NCBI GenBank assembly: GCA_910575625.1
Contig: CAJTFD010000003.1
Coordinates: 124,001-188,000 of the forward strand
Origin: Clostridia bacterium
GTDB taxonomy: Bacteria; Bacillota; Clostridia; Lachnospirales; Lachnospiraceae
Length of the DNA stretch: 64,000 nt
Direction of reading: 5' to 3'
Shown: piece by piece, positions 26,866 through 35,925 of the stretch
How positions within the stretch are numbered: the stretch's first letter is position 1
Layout: every line of letters begins with the position of its first letter
Position numbers and translations under genes: made by a program
Notes under the pieces: generated by a model
What the model was told of the DNA's origin: nothing
The model's input: only the letters and a program-made list of their open reading frames with translations
The model's database searches: none

Positions 26866-27837
26866 ATGAGTGAAAAAAAGTTCGATGTGACAGCGTTAGG
26901 AGAATTACTGATCGATTTTACAGAAAATGGGCACAGTGACCAGGGGAACATCCTGTTCGAGGCCAACCCCGGCGGCGCACCCTGCAATGTCCTGGCCATG
27001 CTGACGAAACTGGGTAAAAAGACTTCCTTTATCGGCAAGGTGGGTAAGGACCAGTTCGGATCCCGCCTGAAAGATACATTGGAGGAGGTCGGTATCAACA
27101 CCCAGAGCCTGCGGATGGATGAGAAGATCCACACGACTCTGGCTTTCGTGCACACGTTCGAGGACGGCGACCGGGATTTTTCGTTTTATCGAAACCCAGG
27201 AGCCGATATGATGCTGACAAAAGATGAAGTGCCCATGGACGTGATCGCCGGCTCCCGTATCTTCCACTTCGGCACCCTCTCCTCCACCCATCCGGGCGTG
27301 CGCGAAGCCACCCGCTGCGCGCTGGATAAAGCGAAAGCGGAAAGGATCATGATCTCCTTTGACCCGAATCTGCGGGAACCCCTCTGGGAGTCCCTGGAAG
27401 ATGCACGGCGGGAGATCGCCTATGGACTGGGCTTTTGCGATATCTTAAAGATCTCCGACAATGAGATGGAATTCATGACCGGGACCACCGACTACACAAA
27501 AGGTGTGCAGATCCTCCGCGAGACCTACCAGATCCCGCTCATCCTCGTCACCCTGGGCAAAGAGGGGAGCCGGGCTTATTATAAGGACTGGATGGTGGAG
27601 GCTGCGCCTTTCATCCAGGAAAATACCATTGAGACCACCGGAGCCGGGGATACATTCTGCGCCAGCATCCTGGACTATGTGTTGGAACATGGCCTGGAAG
27701 ATCTGAGTCAAGATCAGCTGAAAGAGATGCTCACATTCGCCAACGCGGCCGCTTCTTTGATCACCACACGAAAAGGCGCGCTGCGGGTGATGCCGTCGAA
27801 AGAGGAAGTGCTGGGATTTATCCAGTCCTTCAGATAG
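26866..27837 (+). CDS. scrK: PfkB-family sugar kinase, probably fructokinase
   Basis: 323 residues with the ribokinase/PfkB layout: GELLIDFTENG at the start, NPGGAPCNVLAMLTKLG (substrate glycines), FDPNLREPLW, SDNEMEFMTG, and ETTGAGDTFCASILDYV with the catalytic Asp of the GAGD anion hole. This is the fructokinase subgroup pattern; it phosphorylates fructose to fructose-6-phosphate. TGGAGG precedes the ATG. A single-gene unit; no sugar transporter or regulator next to it. Confidence 0.88.
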   Translation: MSEKKFDVTALGELLIDFTENGHSDQGNILFEANPGGAPCNVLAMLTKLGKKTSFIGKVGKDQFGSRLKDTLEEVGINTQSLRMDEKIHTTLAFVHTFEDGDRDFSFYRNPGADMMLTKDEVPMDVIAGSRIFHFGTLSSTHPGVREATRCALDKAKAERIMISFDPNLREPLWESLEDARREIAYGLGFCDILKISDNEMEFMTGTTDYTKGVQILRETYQIPLILVTLGKEGSRAYYKDWMVEAAPFIQENTIETTGAGDTFCASILDYVLEHGLEDLSQDQLKEMLTFANAAASLITTRKGALRVMPSKEEVLGFIQSFR

Positions 27838-27852
27838 ACATGGGACATGAAA

Positions 27853-27875
27853 GGGGAAAGCCGCTGGCTTTCCCC
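27853..27875. terminator. Hairpin between convergent fructokinase and azlD genes
   Basis: GGGGAAAGCC, loop GCT, GGCTTTCCCC: a perfect 10-bp stem 15 bases after the fructokinase stop. On the minus strand TTTCAT follows; the T-run on the plus strand is weak. Confidence 0.55.
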
Positions 27876-28003
27876 TCAAAGTGTCGACAAAGTCGCCGCT
27901 CTGGTAAAATCCATGGCTTACGCCATAAATTTTAACTGCTGAAGGATAAGATCCCGATCTTAAGATCTTACATCATAAAATGCAAAAGATATTTACAAAA
28001 AAC

Positions 28004-28330
28004 TCATCTGAAAAAATCCTGCACCAACACCATATACAAAACCGTCCCCAGCGCGATGCTCAGCAGCGTATTCTTCTTCCACTTATGCAAAACAACGATA
28101 AAAACGATCGCGATCAGTTCCGGCAGTCCATGGAACACAGAAAACACCGCATCCTTCAGACAATACACCACCAACAATCCGATCACCGCGTACGGCAGCA
28201 CTGTCCCCAGGTATGTAATATATTTCGGCGGCTCCTTCCCCTCCGGGAACAGGATGAACGGCAAAAACCGCGTCACCATCGTCCCCGCCACGACCACAAG
28301 GACCGTGATGATCTCCTGTACAGTCGTCAT
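28004..28330 (-). CDS. azlD: Branched-chain amino acid exporter small subunit AzlD
   Basis: 108 residues beginning [25 protein letters not shown]; the ATG overlaps the azlC stop (ATGA), so a longer frame to 28375 is rejected. Four hydrophobic helices, with the AzlD pattern [10 protein letters not shown] and [20 protein letters not shown]. Works with AzlC as an amino-acid exporter in the inner membrane (branched-chain in characterised cases). Converges on the fructokinase. Confidence 0.9.
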   Translation of the reverse strand: MTTVQEIITVLVVVAGTMVTRFLPFILFPEGKEPPKYITYLGTVLPYAVIGLLVVYCLKDAVFSVFHGLPELIAIVFIVVLHKWKKNTLLSIALGTVLYMVLVQDFFR

Positions 28331-29019
28331 TGCGCCACCTCCCCATCCCTTTTCTTCCTGCTGACCGTAAAGCACACGATGATCAGAGCCATGGCAGGCA
28401 GGATAAAGCGTTCACTGCCAAAGAGCAGCAGACAGATCACTGAACAGCCAAGCCCGGTAAGAGCTGGTCTGTGTTCCGCCGCCTCCTCCCACTGGCCGAT
28501 GAACATCACCACAAAGAGCGCCGTCATGACAAATTCAATGCCCGTGGTGTCAAACTGGATCACATACCCCAACAGCGCCCCCAGCGTCGCCCCGGACACC
28601 CAGTAGATCTGATCGAGCATAGTCACAAAGAACATGAACCAGCCTTTATCCACATCAGAGGGCGGCGTGACCGTACAGTTGATCGTAAAAGACTCATCGC
28701 ACATCCCAAAGATCAGATAAAATTTCTTCCATCCCATGTCCTTGTATCGATCCAGCATGGAGATCCCGTAAAACAGATGCCGTGCGTTGACCATCAAGGC
28801 GAGAAAGAACGCGTGCAGCGGGTCGAACGCAGACATGAGCAGATTGACCGTGACAAATTCCATAGACCCGGCAAAAATAAAAAAACTCATCAGCATCGGA
28901 TAAAGGATCGAAAAACCTTTGCTCCGCATCAGGAAACCATAGGACATCCCCAGGAACAAAAAGCCCACCGCGATCGGCAGCGTATACGGCCAGGCCGCCT
29001 TCAATGCTCTCTTCTTCAT
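28327..29019 (-). CDS. azlC: Branched-chain amino acid exporter large subunit AzlC
   Basis: 230 residues with about five or six membrane helices. AzlC motifs: [22 protein letters not shown] near the N-terminus, FAGSMEFV and [19 protein letters not shown]. It forms the exporter with AzlD, and the stop overlaps the azlD start. GGGAGTG precedes the ATG. It has its own consensus promoter (29072-29100). No Lrp-type azlB regulator gene is adjacent. Confidence 0.92.
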   Translation of the reverse strand: MKKRALKAAWPYTLPIAVGFLFLGMSYGFLMRSKGFSILYPMLMSFFIFAGSMEFVTVNLLMSAFDPLHAFFLALMVNARHLFYGISMLDRYKDMGWKKFYLIFGMCDESFTINCTVTPPSDVDKGWFMFFVTMLDQIYWVSGATLGALLGYVIQFDTTGIEFVMTALFVVMFIGQWEEAAEHRPALTGLGCSVICLLLFGSERFILPAMALIIVCFTVSRKKRDGEVAQ

Positions 29020-29071
29020 GTGTTTTCACTCCCTGCAGACTTTCTATTTTTTTCCATAGAACATGCCCTCT

Positions 29072-29100
29072 ATTATACGGCCATCCAATACATCTGTCAA
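29072..29100 (-). promoter_or_regulatory. Consensus promoter of azlCD
   Basis: On the minus strand TTGACA (29100-29095), 17 bases, TATAAT (29077-29072): a perfect sigma-A consensus, 53 bases before the AzlC ATG. Confidence 0.85.
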
Positions 29101-29694
29101 ACGGGATGCGCATACGGTCCGATCTGTGCCAGTGCCAGGCAACATTTCGACGGCGATGCGGTGCATCGTCTAGAAATGTTAACGACGCAATGGTGCGGAG
29201 CAGACAGGGAGACAGAAGGGAAGTCGCAAGGACTCTGAAAGCCTTATAAACACTGGGTTTTCGGATTGTTAAACCACTAAAGATACCGATCGATCTGACG
29301 GACTTACAGTCATAATAATAGATGATCTATAGAGAAAGATATGAAATGATAACTCTATACTTTTATAGAGGGATATAAGAGATGGTACATACATTTGAAT
29401 CATCAAAAATGATCTCTAAAAAGAAGTTTGCGCAGCTTGATGATCAAGAGGCACCTCGGTATCTCTTGATCCTATATATCCATATCAACATGTTCCCCTG
29501 CCCTACCAAATCCACAATACTCTCCATAAACATCACTGAACGTTTTTCGTGGGCGTTTTGCTTGTGGAGCGGCAACATTAAACTTTTTCATTTACAATCG
29601 CTTTCTGACGTGCCGTGGCGGCGGATGCCTAAGAGGGACAAGCACAAACCACGCCCATCCCTCTCAAAAAGCCTTACTTTATGCGGTTTTTATC
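29101..29694. other. 594-base gene-poor gap with three hairpins
   Basis: No supported gene. Stem-loops: AACATTTC/GAAATGTT outer arms at 29141-29148 and 29173-29180 with an inner GATGC/GCATC stem; CTCTATA/TATAGAG (29353-29359 with 29364-29370); GATCAAGAG/CTCTTGATC (29442-29450 with 29463-29471). The 3' flank near 29630-29668 holds AGAGGGA/TCCCTCT, which may be part of the rubrerythrin 3' end. A plus-strand frame at 29382-29744 has no ribosome site or family signal and runs into the rubrerythrin gene antisense. Confidence 0.5.
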
Positions 29695-30237
29695 TTAGCC
29701 AAAATATCTCTTCAGCAGACCAGCGAAAGCCTTTCCATGCCTAGCCTCATCCCTTGCCATCTCATGAACAGTATCATGGATCGCATCCAGATTTGCTTCT
29801 TTCGCGCGTTTCGCAAGATCAGTCTTACCAGCTGTCGCGCCGTTCTCAGCTTCCACTCTCATCTCCAGGTTCTTCTTTGTGCTGTCCGTTACAACTTCAC
29901 CGAGCAGCTCAGCGAATTTTGCAGCATGTTCTGCTTCTTCGTAAGCAGCTTTCTCCCAGTAAGTACCGATCTCCGGATAGCCTTCCCTGTAAGCAACCCT
30001 TGCCATAGCCAGGTACATACCAACCTCTGTACATTCGCCCTGGAAGTTTGCCCTTAAGTCAGCCATGATGTCTTCGCTGCAGCCCTGTGCCACGCCAACT
30101 ACGTGCTCAGCAGCCCAAGTCATGTCGCCTCCCTGTTTGGTGAATTTTGCAGCCGGTGCGCCGCACTGCGGACATTTTTCCGGAGCAGCATCGCCTTCAT
30201 GAACATAACCACATACACTACATACAAACTTTGCCAT
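29695..30237 (-). CDS. Reverse rubrerythrin (N-terminal rubredoxin)
   Basis: 180 residues. The rubredoxin-like Zn/Fe knuckle comes first ([20 protein letters not shown]), then a ferritin-like four-helix domain with Glu and His iron ligands ([41 protein letters not shown]). The order is inverted relative to classic rubrerythrin. In anaerobic Clostridia such proteins are NADH-dependent peroxide and oxygen reductases of the PerR regulon. AAAGGAG precedes the ATG. A promoter with a PerR-like box lies upstream, and perR itself is the next gene. Confidence 0.92.
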   Translation of the reverse strand: MAKFVCSVCGYVHEGDAAPEKCPQCGAPAAKFTKQGGDMTWAAEHVVGVAQGCSEDIMADLRANFQGECTEVGMYLAMARVAYREGYPEIGTYWEKAAYEEAEHAAKFAELLGEVVTDSTKKNLEMRVEAENGATAGKTDLAKRAKEANLDAIHDTVHEMARDEARHGKAFAGLLKRYFG

Positions 30238-30284
30238 TTTTTCTTTCTCCTTTTAGATTATATATTTTTGATACGTTGCAAACA

Positions 30285-30299
30285 ATTTAATAATAGTAA
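30285..30299 (-). promoter_or_regulatory. Candidate PerR box at the rubrerythrin start site
   Basis: The minus strand reads TTACTATTATTAAAT, 10 of 14 matches to TTATAATnATTATAA. It lies just downstream of the -10, where a bound repressor would block transcription. Confidence 0.45.
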
Positions 30300-30309
30300 C
30301 TGTTCCTAT

Positions 30310-30338
30310 TTTATATCATATTTCCAATGGATCGTCAA
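30310..30338 (-). promoter_or_regulatory. Promoter of the rubrerythrin gene
   Basis: On the minus strand TTGACG (30338-30333), 17 bases, TATAAA (30315-30310), 72 bases before the ATG at 30237. Confidence 0.7.
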
Positions 30339-30360
30339 TAGGCTCTTACCCATAAAATAT

Positions 30361-30747
30361 TTATTTTTCCATACATTTCCGGCATACGCCAAAGAAATGC
30401 ACCGTATAACCGTCAATCCTGCCCGGCGATCTTTTCCCCGCTTCCTCCATGATGTGGTCGATGCTGGCCATATCCAGATCCATGATCCTCCGGCATTTTG
30501 TACAGATAAAATGATTGTGGGGCTCGGTCCTGGTGTCAAAGCGGTCGGCCCCCTCCGGCGTGGAGATCTTAGCGATCTCGCCGATACTCACCAGCAGGGA
30601 CAGATTCCGATACACAGTCCCCAGACTGATATTCGGGTAGATCTGCCGCACACTCTCATAAACCATATCAGCAGTCGGATGGTCTTCCCGGGCCTGCAGC
30701 AACTCTTTGATCGATTCTCTTTGGCGGCTATATTTCAATGCCCCCAT
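30361..30747 (-). CDS. perR: Fur-family peroxide regulator PerR
   Basis: 128 residues, N-terminal winged helix (YSRQRESIKELL, HPTADMVYESV, SLGTVYRNL) and dimerisation domain. Metal ligands match PerR: H23, D71, H77, H79 and D90 (B. subtilis H37, D85, H91, H93, D104). The Asp at the last position separates PerR from Fur, which has Glu. Zinc cysteines: C82/C85 and C122/C125. It represses peroxide-defence genes until iron-catalysed histidine oxidation releases it. A strong PerR box overlaps its own promoter; the rubrerythrin gene follows. Confidence 0.9.
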   Translation of the reverse strand: MGALKYSRQRESIKELLQAREDHPTADMVYESVRQIYPNISLGTVYRNLSLLVSIGEIAKISTPEGADRFDTRTEPHNHFICTKCRRIMDLDMASIDHIMEEAGKRSPGRIDGYTVHFFGVCRKCMEK

Positions 30748-30827
30748 GCAGCCCTCCTTCTCAGGAACTGTCTATGACAAACAGACAACAGCTCCGTATT
30801 CGGCGTTTCTATAATAACAGTAATAGT

Positions 30828-30842
30828 TATCGTTATGATAAG
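30828..30842. promoter_or_regulatory. PerR box overlapping the perR promoter
   Basis: TTATCGTTATGATAA matches the Bacillus PerR consensus TTATAATnATTATAA at 11 of 14 positions and is largely self-complementary. It covers the -10 of perR, implying autoregulation. Confidence 0.7.
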
Positions 30843-30863
30843 ACTGATCTTCCTGTTTGTCAA
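30835..30863 (-). promoter_or_regulatory. Promoter of perR
   Basis: On the minus strand TTGACA (30863-30858), 17 bases, TATCAT (30840-30835), 88 bases before the perR ATG. Confidence 0.75.
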
Positions 30864-30883
30864 TAGTTTTTTCATTTTTTATC

Positions 30884-30912
30884 TTTTCATCCATCCATAA
30901 ATAGGGTAAAAT
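30884..30912 (+). promoter_or_regulatory. Possible promoter of mutS2
   Basis: TTTTCA (30884-30889), 17 bases, TAAAAT (30907-30912), 41 bases before the ATG at 30953. Confidence 0.4.
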
Positions 30913-30952
30913 GATTTTTATAAAATCCATTACAAAAATCGAGGTTTTGACT

Positions 30953-33328
30953 ATGAATCGTAAAGCAATATCCGCACTTGAATATACAAAGATCATTGAC
31001 CTTCTTGTCAGCAGGGCCTCCTCCTCCCTGGGAAAAGAGGCCTGCCGCCGCCTGCAGCCGATCACGGACCTGCAGCGCATCGAGACCATGCAGCTTCAGA
31101 CCTCCCACGCTTTATCCAGGCTTTTCCAGAAAGGAAATATCTCCTTCGGGAGCGTTAAGGACATCCGCAGTTCCCTGAAACGCTTAGACGTGGGGAGCGC
31201 CCTATCCGTCATGGAGCTTCTGGACATCTGCGCCCTCCTGGAAAATACCGGGCGTGTAAAATCTTACGGCCGGCCCGGGCGAGACGATGCCGAGCCAGAT
31301 TGTCTGACAGCGCTCTTTGACTCCCTGGAACCTCTCTTCCCGCTCTCCTCCGAGATCCGCCGCTGCATCCTCTCCCCGGAGGAGATCAGCGACGATGCCA
31401 GCCCGAAACTGCGTCAGGTGCGCCGGGAGCTGAAAAACACCAACGACCGGATACACACCCAGCTGCACGCCATCGTAAACGGCAGCGCACGCACCTACCT
31501 GCAGGACAGCCTGATCACCATGCGCAGCGGCCGCTACTGCCTCCCCGTAAAGGCCGAATACAAAAACCAGGTCCCCGGCATGATCCACGACCAGTCCTCC
31601 ACCGGCGCCACCCTCTTCATCGAGCCCATGGCCGTCGTAAAACTCAACAATGACATCCGGGAACTGGAGATCCGGGAACAGCAGGAGATCGAGGCCGTAC
31701 TGGCTGCCTTAAGCGAGCTGGCCGCCGTGGACCGAGAGGCCGTGGAGACAAACTTAAGCATCATGGCTGAACTGGATTTCATCTTCGCCCGGGCCTCCCT
31801 GGCCATGGACCAGAACGCTACCGCACCCATTTTCAACACAGAAAAGAGGATCAACCTGCGAAAAGCCCGCCACCCCCTGATCCCCCGCAAGCAGGCGGTG
31901 CCCATCGACGTCTGCCTGGGCGGCGATTTCGACCTGTTGGTGATCACCGGGCCGAACACCGGCGGTAAGACCGTCTCCATGAAGACCGTAGGTCTTTTGA
32001 CCCTGATGGGCCAGTCCGGCCTGCACATCCCTGCCGCAGACCGCAGCGAGCTGTCTATCTTCGAGGAAGTCTACGCCGACATCGGCGATGAGCAGAGCAT
32101 CGAGCAGAGCCTGAGCACCTTCTCCTCCCATATGACCAACGTGGTCTCCTTCATCGAGAAAGCCGATGAAGATTCCCTGGTGCTCTTCGACGAGCTGGGC
32201 GCAGGCACCGACCCGACAGAGGGTGCAGCCCTGGCCATCGCCATCCTCTCCCACCTCCATGAGCAGGGCATCCGCACCATGGCCACCACCCATTACAGTG
32301 AACTGAAGGTCTACGCCCTGGCCACCCCCGGCGTGGAAAATGCCTCCTGCGAATTTGACGTGGAGACCCTGCGCCCCACATACCGGCTGCTCATCGGCAT
32401 CCCCGGAAAGAGCAACGCTTTTGCCATCTCCTCCAAACTGGGCCTGCCCGATCATCTGATCGAAAAAGCCCGGGAACAGATCAAAGAGCAGGACGGCTCC
32501 CTGGAAGACGTGATCTCCGATCTGGAGGCCAACCGGATCACGATCGAACGGGAACGGACACAGATCGAACAGTACAAACAGGAGATCAGCCGTCTCAAGA
32601 CCCGCCTGGAAGAAAAACAAGATAAGATCGAAAAGCAGAAGGAAAAGATCATCCAGAAAGCCAATGAGGAGGCCCAGAAGATCCTCCAGGACGCCAAGGA
32701 CTACGCCGACCAGTCCATCAAACTCTACCACAAATTCCAGAAGAACCATGTGGACTTAGCCGCCGTGGAAAAAGAACGGCAGCGCCTCCGCAAGAAGATG
32801 GACCAGGTGTCGGATAAAATGGGCCCAAAACCCGCCGCCCAACCCAAGAAGAAGCTCAAAGCCTCCGACCTGCATCTGGGCGACAGCGTAAAAGTCCTCT
32901 CCATGGGCTTAAAAGGTACAGTCAACAGTCTCCCCGACGGGAAAGGAAACTTATTCGTACAGATGGGCATCCTGCGCTCACAGGTCAACATCTCCGACCT
33001 GGAACTCATGGACGAGCCCGTGATCACCGGCCCGGCCATGAGCCGTACCAGCACCGGCAAGATCAAAGTCTCCAAATCGGCCGGCATCTCCACCGAACTC
33101 CAGCTCCTGGGAAAAACGGTGGACGAGGCATTGGCTGAACTGGATAAATACCTGGATGACGCCTATCTGGCCCATCTGACCCAGGTGCGGATCGTCCACG
33201 GAAAAGGGACCGGAGCCCTGCGAAAAGGCGTGCACAACTACCTAAAACGCCAAAAACATGTGCGATCATACCGGCTGGGCGGTATGGGGGAAGGGGATTC
33301 CGGCGTGACGATCGTGGAATTCAAATGA
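30953..33328 (+). CDS. mutS2: Endonuclease MutS2
   Basis: 791 residues from the ATG at 30953 (GAGG 8 bases upstream; an earlier start at 30911 lies within the promoter). Order: helical core, MutS-type ATPase with Walker A GPNTGGKTVS and Walker B LVLFDELGAGTDPTEG, a long charged coiled coil (about 510-620) and a C-terminal Smr nuclease domain ending VRIVHGKGTGALRKG and GEGDSGVTIVEFK. It lacks the mismatch-binding domain of MutS1; MutS2 proteins act in suppression of recombination or in rescue of collided ribosomes. Diverges from perR. Confidence 0.95.
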   Translation: MNRKAISALEYTKIIDLLVSRASSSLGKEACRRLQPITDLQRIETMQLQTSHALSRLFQKGNISFGSVKDIRSSLKRLDVGSALSVMELLDICALLENTGRVKSYGRPGRDDAEPDCLTALFDSLEPLFPLSSEIRRCILSPEEISDDASPKLRQVRRELKNTNDRIHTQLHAIVNGSARTYLQDSLITMRSGRYCLPVKAEYKNQVPGMIHDQSSTGATLFIEPMAVVKLNNDIRELEIREQQEIEAVLAALSELAAVDREAVETNLSIMAELDFIFARASLAMDQNATAPIFNTEKRINLRKARHPLIPRKQAVPIDVCLGGDFDLLVITGPNTGGKTVSMKTVGLLTLMGQSGLHIPAADRSELSIFEEVYADIGDEQSIEQSLSTFSSHMTNVVSFIEKADEDSLVLFDELGAGTDPTEGAALAIAILSHLHEQGIRTMATTHYSELKVYALATPGVENASCEFDVETLRPTYRLLIGIPGKSNAFAISSKLGLPDHLIEKAREQIKEQDGSLEDVISDLEANRITIERERTQIEQYKQEISRLKTRLEEKQDKIEKQKEKIIQKANEEAQKILQDAKDYADQSIKLYHKFQKNHVDLAAVEKERQRLRKKMDQVSDKMGPKPAAQPKKKLKASDLHLGDSVKVLSMGLKGTVNSLPDGKGNLFVQMGILRSQVNISDLELMDEPVITGPAMSRTSTGKIKVSKSAGISTELQLLGKTVDEALAELDKYLDDAYLAHLTQVRIVHGKGTGALRKGVHNYLKRQKHVRSYRLGGMGEGDSGVTIVEFK

Positions 33329-33396
33329 TCTCCAGATTTATGGTATCCAATAGCAAAGAAACCGAAGGGGGGAGGACTAAAGCGTGTCTTAAAACC

Positions 33397-33554
33397 TTCT
33401 AAAGTTCTGTAAATAACTTGGATTTTAAAATTATTTTGATATAGTTCATGGCCACTTAAATCTTTTAAATATACTTTTCTGCGGGAAAAGCACCAAAAGC
33501 GCCGGGGGATTGCGGATCTCCCCCGGACCCCTTAAAACGCTTTCTGAAAGGCAG
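33397..33554 (+). repeat. Dispersed hairpin element, copy C (full length)
   Basis: Aligns with 19153-19315. Stems: 33471-33479 with 33485-33493, and CCGGGGGA/TCCCCCGG (33502-33509 with 33519-33526). Two changes in the first stem are G-U pairs if the minus strand is transcribed but A-C mismatches on the plus strand, so the RNA is probably read on the minus strand. It ends 51 bases beyond the Uma2 stop. Confidence 0.7.
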
Positions 33555-33605
33555 GTATCCTTCCTTTCCCCTCATCACTTTTGAACCCTTAAAATGTTCG
33601 CTGTC

Positions 33606-34166
33606 CTACTGATCCACCCCTTCGAAGATCTCACACAATCTCATTTCTATATGCGGAAATCTCCGCAGGGCGATCACTGTCTGGGTATTATGATCCTCCG
33701 CGTCCGGATCATCCTGCAGGATATAACTATATCTTAATACATATCTTCCATTTTCCAGATAATAGATCTCCACGGATCTTCCCTGGGGGGAGAGTATCCA
33801 GTATTCGCTGACCCCTGCCTTTTCGTAGATCTCTTTTTTTACAGTCCGATCCCGCAGCGCGGTAGACGGACTCAATGTCTCCGCAATAAATGCAGGCACA
33901 CCGCTGTAACTGCCGCCTTTGAGATGTTTCCTGTCGCAGGCCACCATGATATCGGGGACTACATAGTCGTCATTTTCCTCCGGATGATATCTGTAATCTA
34001 GGTTTTCCATAAACACGAGACAAACACTGTCTTTCAGACCCATTTTGATGATCGTATTTATGTTATTATTTACAATCCCATGTCTGAAATCCGGCGATGG
34101 GGACATTGCGTATACGACCCCATCGATCTTCTCCTGCCTCCGATCCTCATCCATAGCCAGTGCCAT
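33606..34166 (-). CDS. Uma2-family (DUF820) putative endonuclease-fold protein, second copy
   Basis: 186 residues. Family motifs: EKIDGVVYAMSPSPDFRHG (the Y-MSP-HG block), YVVPDIMVACDR with the conserved PD, and FIAETLSPSTALRDRTVKKEIYEKAGVSEYW. Fold PD-(D/E)xK-like; biological role unknown. It follows dus after 4 bases with GGAGAGG as ribosome site, ending the ten-gene operon. It is only distantly related to the copy at 14194, so not a recent duplication. Confidence 0.85.
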   Translation of the reverse strand: MALAMDEDRRQEKIDGVVYAMSPSPDFRHGIVNNNINTIIKMGLKDSVCLVFMENLDYRYHPEENDDYVVPDIMVACDRKHLKGGSYSGVPAFIAETLSPSTALRDRTVKKEIYEKAGVSEYWILSPQGRSVEIYYLENGRYVLRYSYILQDDPDAEDHNTQTVIALRRFPHIEMRLCEIFEGVDQ

Positions 34167-34170
34167 AAAC

Positions 34171-35127
34171 TCACATCCTCTCCATCAACTGCTCCAACTG
34201 TTCGTACGTCTCCAGTGTATTGACCTGGCGGCGCAGACCCGCGCTGTGGGGCATCCCGGCCGTATACCAGGCCACATGCTTGCGCATCTCCCGCATCCCA
34301 GTATACTCCCCTTTATACTCCACCAGCAGCCGCCCGTGCCGCAGGATCATCTGCCGGATCTCCTCTTTATCCGGGCAAGGCTTTTTGACCCCATCCATCA
34401 CATACGCGCGGATCTGGGAAAAGATCCAGGGATTGCCCCTGGCCGCTCTCCCCACCATCACGGCATCGCATCCTGTCTGCGCAAACATCTCCCGCGCTTT
34501 CTCTGGGGAATCCACATCCCCATTTCCGATCACCGGGATGGACACGGCTTCCTTGACCTGACGGATGGCATTCCAGTCGGCTTTTCCCGCATAATACTGT
34601 TCCCGGGTACGCCCGTGGACAGCGATCGCCGCCCCGCCGCTCTCCTGGATGATCCGCGCGATCTTGGACAGATCGATATCCGCCCCCTCAAAACCCTTTC
34701 GGATCTTGACGGTCACCGGCTTCTTTATGGCTCTGGCCGTCTTTTCCACGATCTTTCCGATCAGGACCGGATCTTTGAGGAGCGCGGACCCCTCCTTATT
34801 GTTGACCACTTTCGGCACCGGACAGCCCATGTTCAGATCCAGGATGTCAAAAGGTTTCTCCTCGATCTTCCTGGCCATCTCGCTGATGATATCCGGGTCA
34901 TTTCCAAAGAGCTGGAGGGATACGGGCCGCTCCCCCGGATGTATCTCCATCAGCTTCTCGGTATTCTTATTGCCAAAAAAGATCGCCTTCGCACTGACCA
35001 TCTCCATGCACAGAAGCCCCGCCTGCTGTTCTTTGCACAACAGCCGAAATGGCAGGTCTGTAACGCCTGCCATCGGTGCCAGCACGATCGGGTTTTCCAG
35101 TTGAACGTTCCCTATCATCACTCCCAT
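34171..35127 (-). CDS. dus: tRNA-dihydrouridine synthase
   Basis: 318 residues, FMN TIM barrel. PIVLAPMAGVTDLPFRLL at the start, VSLQLFGNDPD, and DLNMGCPVPKVVNNKEGSALL with the catalytic Cys, then RTREQYYAGKADW. It reduces uridines in the tRNA D-loop. AGAGG precedes the ATG. Lies between coaX and the Uma2 gene in the operon. Confidence 0.93.
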   Translation of the reverse strand: MGVMIGNVQLENPIVLAPMAGVTDLPFRLLCKEQQAGLLCMEMVSAKAIFFGNKNTEKLMEIHPGERPVSLQLFGNDPDIISEMARKIEEKPFDILDLNMGCPVPKVVNNKEGSALLKDPVLIGKIVEKTARAIKKPVTVKIRKGFEGADIDLSKIARIIQESGGAAIAVHGRTREQYYAGKADWNAIRQVKEAVSIPVIGNGDVDSPEKAREMFAQTGCDAVMVGRAARGNPWIFSQIRAYVMDGVKKPCPDKEEIRQMILRHGRLLVEYKGEYTGMREMRKHVAWYTAGMPHSAGLRRQVNTLETYEQLEQLMERM

Positions 35128-35157
35128 ATAAACCTCTTTTGGATCCTAACGATCCTT

Positions 35158-35925
35158 TCAACGATTTTTCTCATAGATGATGCGCAGACCTTTGAGCGTG
35201 AGCTTATTGTCATAGATCTCGATCGCATCCGTCTCATCGGCGATGAGTTTCCCCAGACCGCCGGTGGCAACCACGCGCAGATCCCCAATCCCGGATTCCT
35301 CTTTCACCTTCTTTATGATATACTCCGTCTGCCCTATGTAGCCATAGACCAGCCCTGCCTGCATACTGGTGATCGTATCTTTTGCCAAAATGGACTTGGG
35401 CTTTCGTATCTCGATCTTCGGGAGCTTTGCCGTATCCTCCCATAGAGCCCGGGCGCTGATGCGGATCCCAGGTGACGTGATGCCTGCCACAAAACTCCCG
35501 TCCTCCAAGATCAGATCATAGGTGGTCGCCGTACCGAAGTCCACCACCAGCACAGGCCCTCCGTACAGGGAATACGCCGCCACCGCATCCACGATCCGGT
35601 CCGCCCCGATCTCCTTTGGATTCGCCGTCACCAGCTTGATCCCGGTCTTGATGCCGGGGCCCACGATGATCGGGCGCACGTTGAAATATTTGATCACACC
35701 GCTGTTCAATGAATACATCACATCCGGCACCACCGAGCTGGTCACCACATGCTCGATGCCCTTCGGATCGATCCCCTGGTGTTCCAGGAGGCTGCACAGC
35801 CAGATCCCGTATTCATCCGAAGTCCGCACCGGACTGCTGGTCATGCGGTAGACCCCCCTAAGTTCCTTTTGCTGGAATACACCGATGGTGATATTCGTAT
35901 TACCCACGTCGATAGCCAGGATCAT
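35158..35925 (-). CDS. coaX: Type III pantothenate kinase
   Basis: 255 residues of the ASKHA fold: [17 protein letters not shown] (phosphate loop), [35 protein letters not shown] and [15 protein letters not shown]. It phosphorylates pantothenate, the first step to coenzyme A, and needs a monovalent cation. Its ATG overlaps the stop of the upstream 117-residue gene (ATGA). Lies beside birA, so coenzyme A and biotin steps share an operon. Confidence 0.93.
   Translation of the reverse strand: MILAIDVGNTNITIGVFQQKELRGVYRMTSSPVRTSDEYGIWLCSLLEHQGIDPKGIEHVVTSSVVPDVMYSLNSGVIKYFNVRPIIVGPGIKTGIKLVTANPKEIGADRIVDAVAAYSLYGGPVLVVDFGTATTYDLILEDGSFVAGITSPGIRISARALWEDTAKLPKIEIRKPKSILAKDTITSMQAGLVYGYIGQTEYIIKKVKEESGIGDLRVVATGGLGKLIADETDAIEIYDNKLTLKGLRIIYEKNR

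Noticed and set aside
29101-29694. T-box leader for azlCD
   Set aside because: No specifier or GGTGG antiterminator sequence, and the azlC promoter lies 53 bases before the start, leaving no room.
31754-35445. Long frames antisense to mutS2 (32749-31754) and dus/coaX (34045-35445)
   Set aside because: No recognisable protein features; the opposite strand carries complete conserved enzymes.
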